Source: Devosia litorisediminis
GTDB taxonomy: Bacteria > Pseudomonadota > Alphaproteobacteria > Rhizobiales > Devosiaceae
Assembly (NCBI RefSeq): GCF_018334155.1
Contig: NZ_JAGXTP010000001.1
Coordinates: forward strand, 1,550,001 to 1,614,000
Reading direction: 5' to 3'
Length of the DNA: 64,000 nucleotides
Under the pieces are notes generated by a model, which made no database searches, had not been told where the DNA came from, and was given only the letters and a program-made list of their open reading frames with translations. Positions 61,926-64,000 of the stretch are shown here, piece after piece; position 1 is the stretch's first letter, and every line of letters begins with the position of its first letter. The position numbers and the translations under genes are program-made.

Positions 61926-64000
61926 TCACTGACTGATCTTCTGCCACCATTGGCCAACCGTGTCTGCGTCGAGCCGGGTGGCGGGGTGGCCCGGTCCGCT
62001 AAGATAATGCGCAAGCGCATTGCGAAAGGCGCGGGCAACCGGTCGGGTGTCCAGATCATCGACCAGATCGGGCGCACACAGGATCAGGCGCCCCGCTCCG
62101 ATGCGCGCCTCGGCCAGTAGCAACAGATCGCGATTGGTGTTCCAGTCGTCGATCACCCGGACGATTGGCGCAAAATCGATCCCGGCCACGTCGAAGGCGC
62201 GACGGTGAAACGTCATCTCCCACCAATGCCAGTCGGTGTGAGACTGTGTGGGGAAGTCACGGAAGACCGGATGGGTGTTTTCGATCAGCAGACCCAGGGT
62301 GTGCGGTTCCTGTCCCTCGGTCCACAGCGTATTCCAGAAGGCCGCCGTATGGCCCATGACCGCGTTGGGCTTGAGGGTGTCTGGTGATGGTGCCAGCACC
62401 ATGGTCTCGCCGGCGCTGATGCGCGCCAGCGCAGCCGCGTCGAGGCTTGTCACGATTGGTAGGTCGGGCACGGCTGCGGCGGGAGGCATGACCCAGAGCG
62501 ACCAGCGATTGCGGTATTGGGTACCTGTCAGACTGACGACCAGTTCGTAACGGGCGGAAGTGGGCAAATCTGCGGTGGCGATGATAACTTCGCCCAGTGT
62601 ATGCAGGGCGCCAGCGGTGATATCTGCGGCGGTGATCAACCCCATGCGCAAGGTTTGCCCGTCCTCGGCCCTGACGGACCAGTTCAGTTCTGCGCTGGGC
62701 AGATCATGGGGGCCGAACTGCGCCAGTTGCAGCCTAGCGACAAAATCTTCGCCCTGGGTCACGACAAAGCGGGTGGCGCGGAGGAGCGGGACGATGGGGG
62801 CGCAGAACTCCCGGAATCGGGCCGGCGTGACATAGGGCTTTTCATCCCAGAAGGCGTCAACGACGCCAACCAGTGCGGTGCCCTGCCCCGGAAAATCCTG
62901 CAGCCCGAGCAGTTGAACGCCAGCGAATCCGTCGGTGCGCAGCGCCGCTTCCACTTCTTCCTTGTAGAGCTGGGTCTGCAGCGCGCCGCTGGCCATCAGG
63001 TAATCTTTTGTCAATGGCAACAAGCCCTTGGCGGCCAAGTCTTCGCGCACGCGCTCAAAATTGCGTGCTTCGAGGACGCCGGTGTATTTGTCGATTTCGG
63101 TCAGATCAGGGAAGACGCACCACTGGCCAATCTCGTGGCTGACCAAAGGTTGCGGGATGCTGTCGCGCCATTCGGACCAGTCGGTCATGGTCTCGAGCGG
63201 ACGGGCGTTGAGGCGGCCGTCGAGATTTTCGCCCCAGCGCTGATTGCGCGGCTCGGGCTTAGTCAGATAGTCGGCGCGTTCGACCGTGGGCCAACCGGAG
63301 CCACCGGTGTAAACCCTTCTATTGTCTCGTGATTTCCAACCAGCGATGAAGCGTTCGAGGAAGGCGTGTGTGCCGGCGCCATTCACTTCATTGCCGACGC
63401 AGAACATGACAAAGCTGGGGTGATTACCGTAGTCGCGCATGATGCGTTCGGCTTCGGCGTGGATGTAGCGGTCCAGCGCGGGATCGGCACCAAGCACCGG
63501 CCAGACCGGGGTCTCGACATGGAGCAGCATGCCCATCTCGTCGGCGACACCAAAGGCTGCTTCGGGTGGGCACCAGGAATGATAGCGGATGTGGTTGAGG
63601 CCGTAAGCCTTTGCGGTTTCAAAAATTTTTCGCCAGCCGGCTGTGTCGGTGGGCGGGTATCCGGTAAGGGGGAAGATGGCGCAATCAAGCGTGCCGCGCA
63701 GGAAAACCGGACGGCCATTGAGCGTCAGGCTGCGGCCTGCGCGGGCGAATTCGCGAATGCCGAAGCGGGTTTGGCGGCGGTCGAGTTCGATGCCATCGCG
63801 TTTCCAGATGACGGTGGCGGTGTGCAGGACCGGGTTGAATTCATCCCAGAGGGCAGCGGTTTCGGGCAGCGAAAACGCCACCGATCTGGTGGTGAAACCG
63901 CTCGAAACTGTCAGCAGACTGTTGGCAATGAGCCTCACAGTTTGCCCGCTCAGGGCGATTTCGACCAAGAGTTCGTCGCGATGCTCACCGGAGAAGAAAG
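61926..64000 (-). CDS. GH2-family glycoside hydrolase, 5' end beyond the window
   Basis: The frame is open to the window edge; 691 residues are visible, and the internal TTG 63968 is not the start. The visible part begins in a beta-sandwich domain. It continues into the GH2 barrel with FLRGTLDCAIFPLTGYPP, AKAYGLNHIRYHSWCPPEAAF, the acid/base region FCVGNEVNGAG (Glu in the NE pair) and LVSHEIGQWCVF, which fits the nucleophile region. A long C-terminal extension with little similarity to classic beta-galactosidases follows. The enzyme could be a beta-mannosidase, beta-galactosidase or beta-glucuronidase. No signal peptide can be judged. It lies 95 bp upstream of the LacI gene on the same strand, so the two may be co-transcribed, and its substrate may relate to the GH38 pathway. 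Confidence 0.85.
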   Translation of the reverse strand, partial: FFSGEHRDELLVEIALSGQTVRLIANSLLTVSSGFTTRSVAFSLPETAALWDEFNPVLHTATVIWKRDGIELDRRQTRFGIREFARAGRSLTLNGRPVFLRGTLDCAIFPLTGYPPTDTAGWRKIFETAKAYGLNHIRYHSWCPPEAAFGVADEMGMLLHVETPVWPVLGADPALDRYIHAEAERIMRDYGNHPSFVMFCVGNEVNGAGTHAFLERFIAGWKSRDNRRVYTGGSGWPTVERADYLTKPEPRNQRWGENLDGRLNARPLETMTDWSEWRDSIPQPLVSHEIGQWCVFPDLTEIDKYTGVLEARNFERVREDLAAKGLLPLTKDYLMASGALQTQLYKEEVEAALRTDGFAGVQLLGLQDFPGQGTALVGVVDAFWDEKPYVTPARFREFCAPIVPLLRATRFVVTQGEDFVARLQLAQFGPHDLPSAELNWSVRAEDGQTLRMGLITAADITAGALHTLGEVIIATADLPTSARYELVVSLTGTQYRNRWSLWVMPPAAAVPDLPIVTSLDAAALARISAGETMVLAPSPDTLKPNAVMGHTAAFWNTLWTEGQEPHTLGLLIENTHPVFRDFPTQSHTDWHWWEMTFHRRAFDVAGIDFAPIVRVIDDWNTNRDLLLLAEARIGAGRLILCAPDLVDDLDTRPVARAFRNALAHYLSGPGHPATRLDADTVGQWWQKISQ

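Overview
The window reads as a chromosomal segment of a GC-rich alphaproteobacterium, most likely a member of the Hyphomicrobiales (Devosia or Pelagibacterium type). This is inferred from the ExoP-type tyrosine autokinase, the ExoY-type sugar transferase, a NodZ-like fucosyltransferase, a TraA/MobQ-type relaxase and peptide-type ABC transport operons. The genus is inference; no rRNA is present. Codon use and base composition change repeatedly along the window, as expected of a polysaccharide locus assembled by recombination.

Positions 1-24342, with outlying parts at 37345-43679, form an exopolysaccharide locus. They hold the end of an O-antigen ligase/polymerase, a PPP-type phosphatase, a Wzz/BY-kinase, an ExoY-like priming transferase, galU and a VanZ-like protein. 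A core operon follows: gmd, fcl, a WcaI-like transferase, a Wzy-like polymerase, a NodZ/FUT8-like fucosyltransferase, a Wzx-like flippase, two GT4 transferases and a sulfotransferase. Further along are a phosphomannomutase-type gene, manC, and cysD plus cysNC. Together these supply mannose-1-P, GDP-mannose, GDP-fucose and PAPS. The locus therefore predicts a fucose-containing, sulfated polysaccharide with its own sulfate-activation genes.

Two stretches of mobile DNA interrupt the locus. At about 8.1-14.1 kb lie a relaxase with a decayed helicase region, a divergent unknown gene, a candidate oriT and small gene scraps. At about 24.4-36.9 kb lie an IS3-family element split by an intact IS110-family element, a decayed second cysD-cysN pair cut by that IS3 element, an EEP-family phosphatase/nuclease, another IS3 part and a frameshifted IS110 element. 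Two decayed tyrosine recombinases come next. The last part is a compact gene set of a GIY-YIG/DUF4357-like protein and a soluble AAA+/M41 metalloprotease, overlapping a recombinase. That last set is the best candidate for an undescribed system.

A tRNA-Thr(TGT) follows manC, with an AlpA-like small protein after it. From 45152 to 59293 nine minus-strand genes form a tight catabolic operon: a family-5 binding protein, two permeases, two ATPases, a two-domain HAD protein, an unknown 821-residue protein, a GH38 alpha-mannosidase and a PHP/CehA-type metallohydrolase. Divergent ROK and LacI regulators and a GH2 enzyme (cut by the window edge) accompany it. The set looks like an uptake and breakdown system for mannose-containing oligosaccharides or glycoconjugates. 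A LacI-type palindrome lies in the divergent promoter region.
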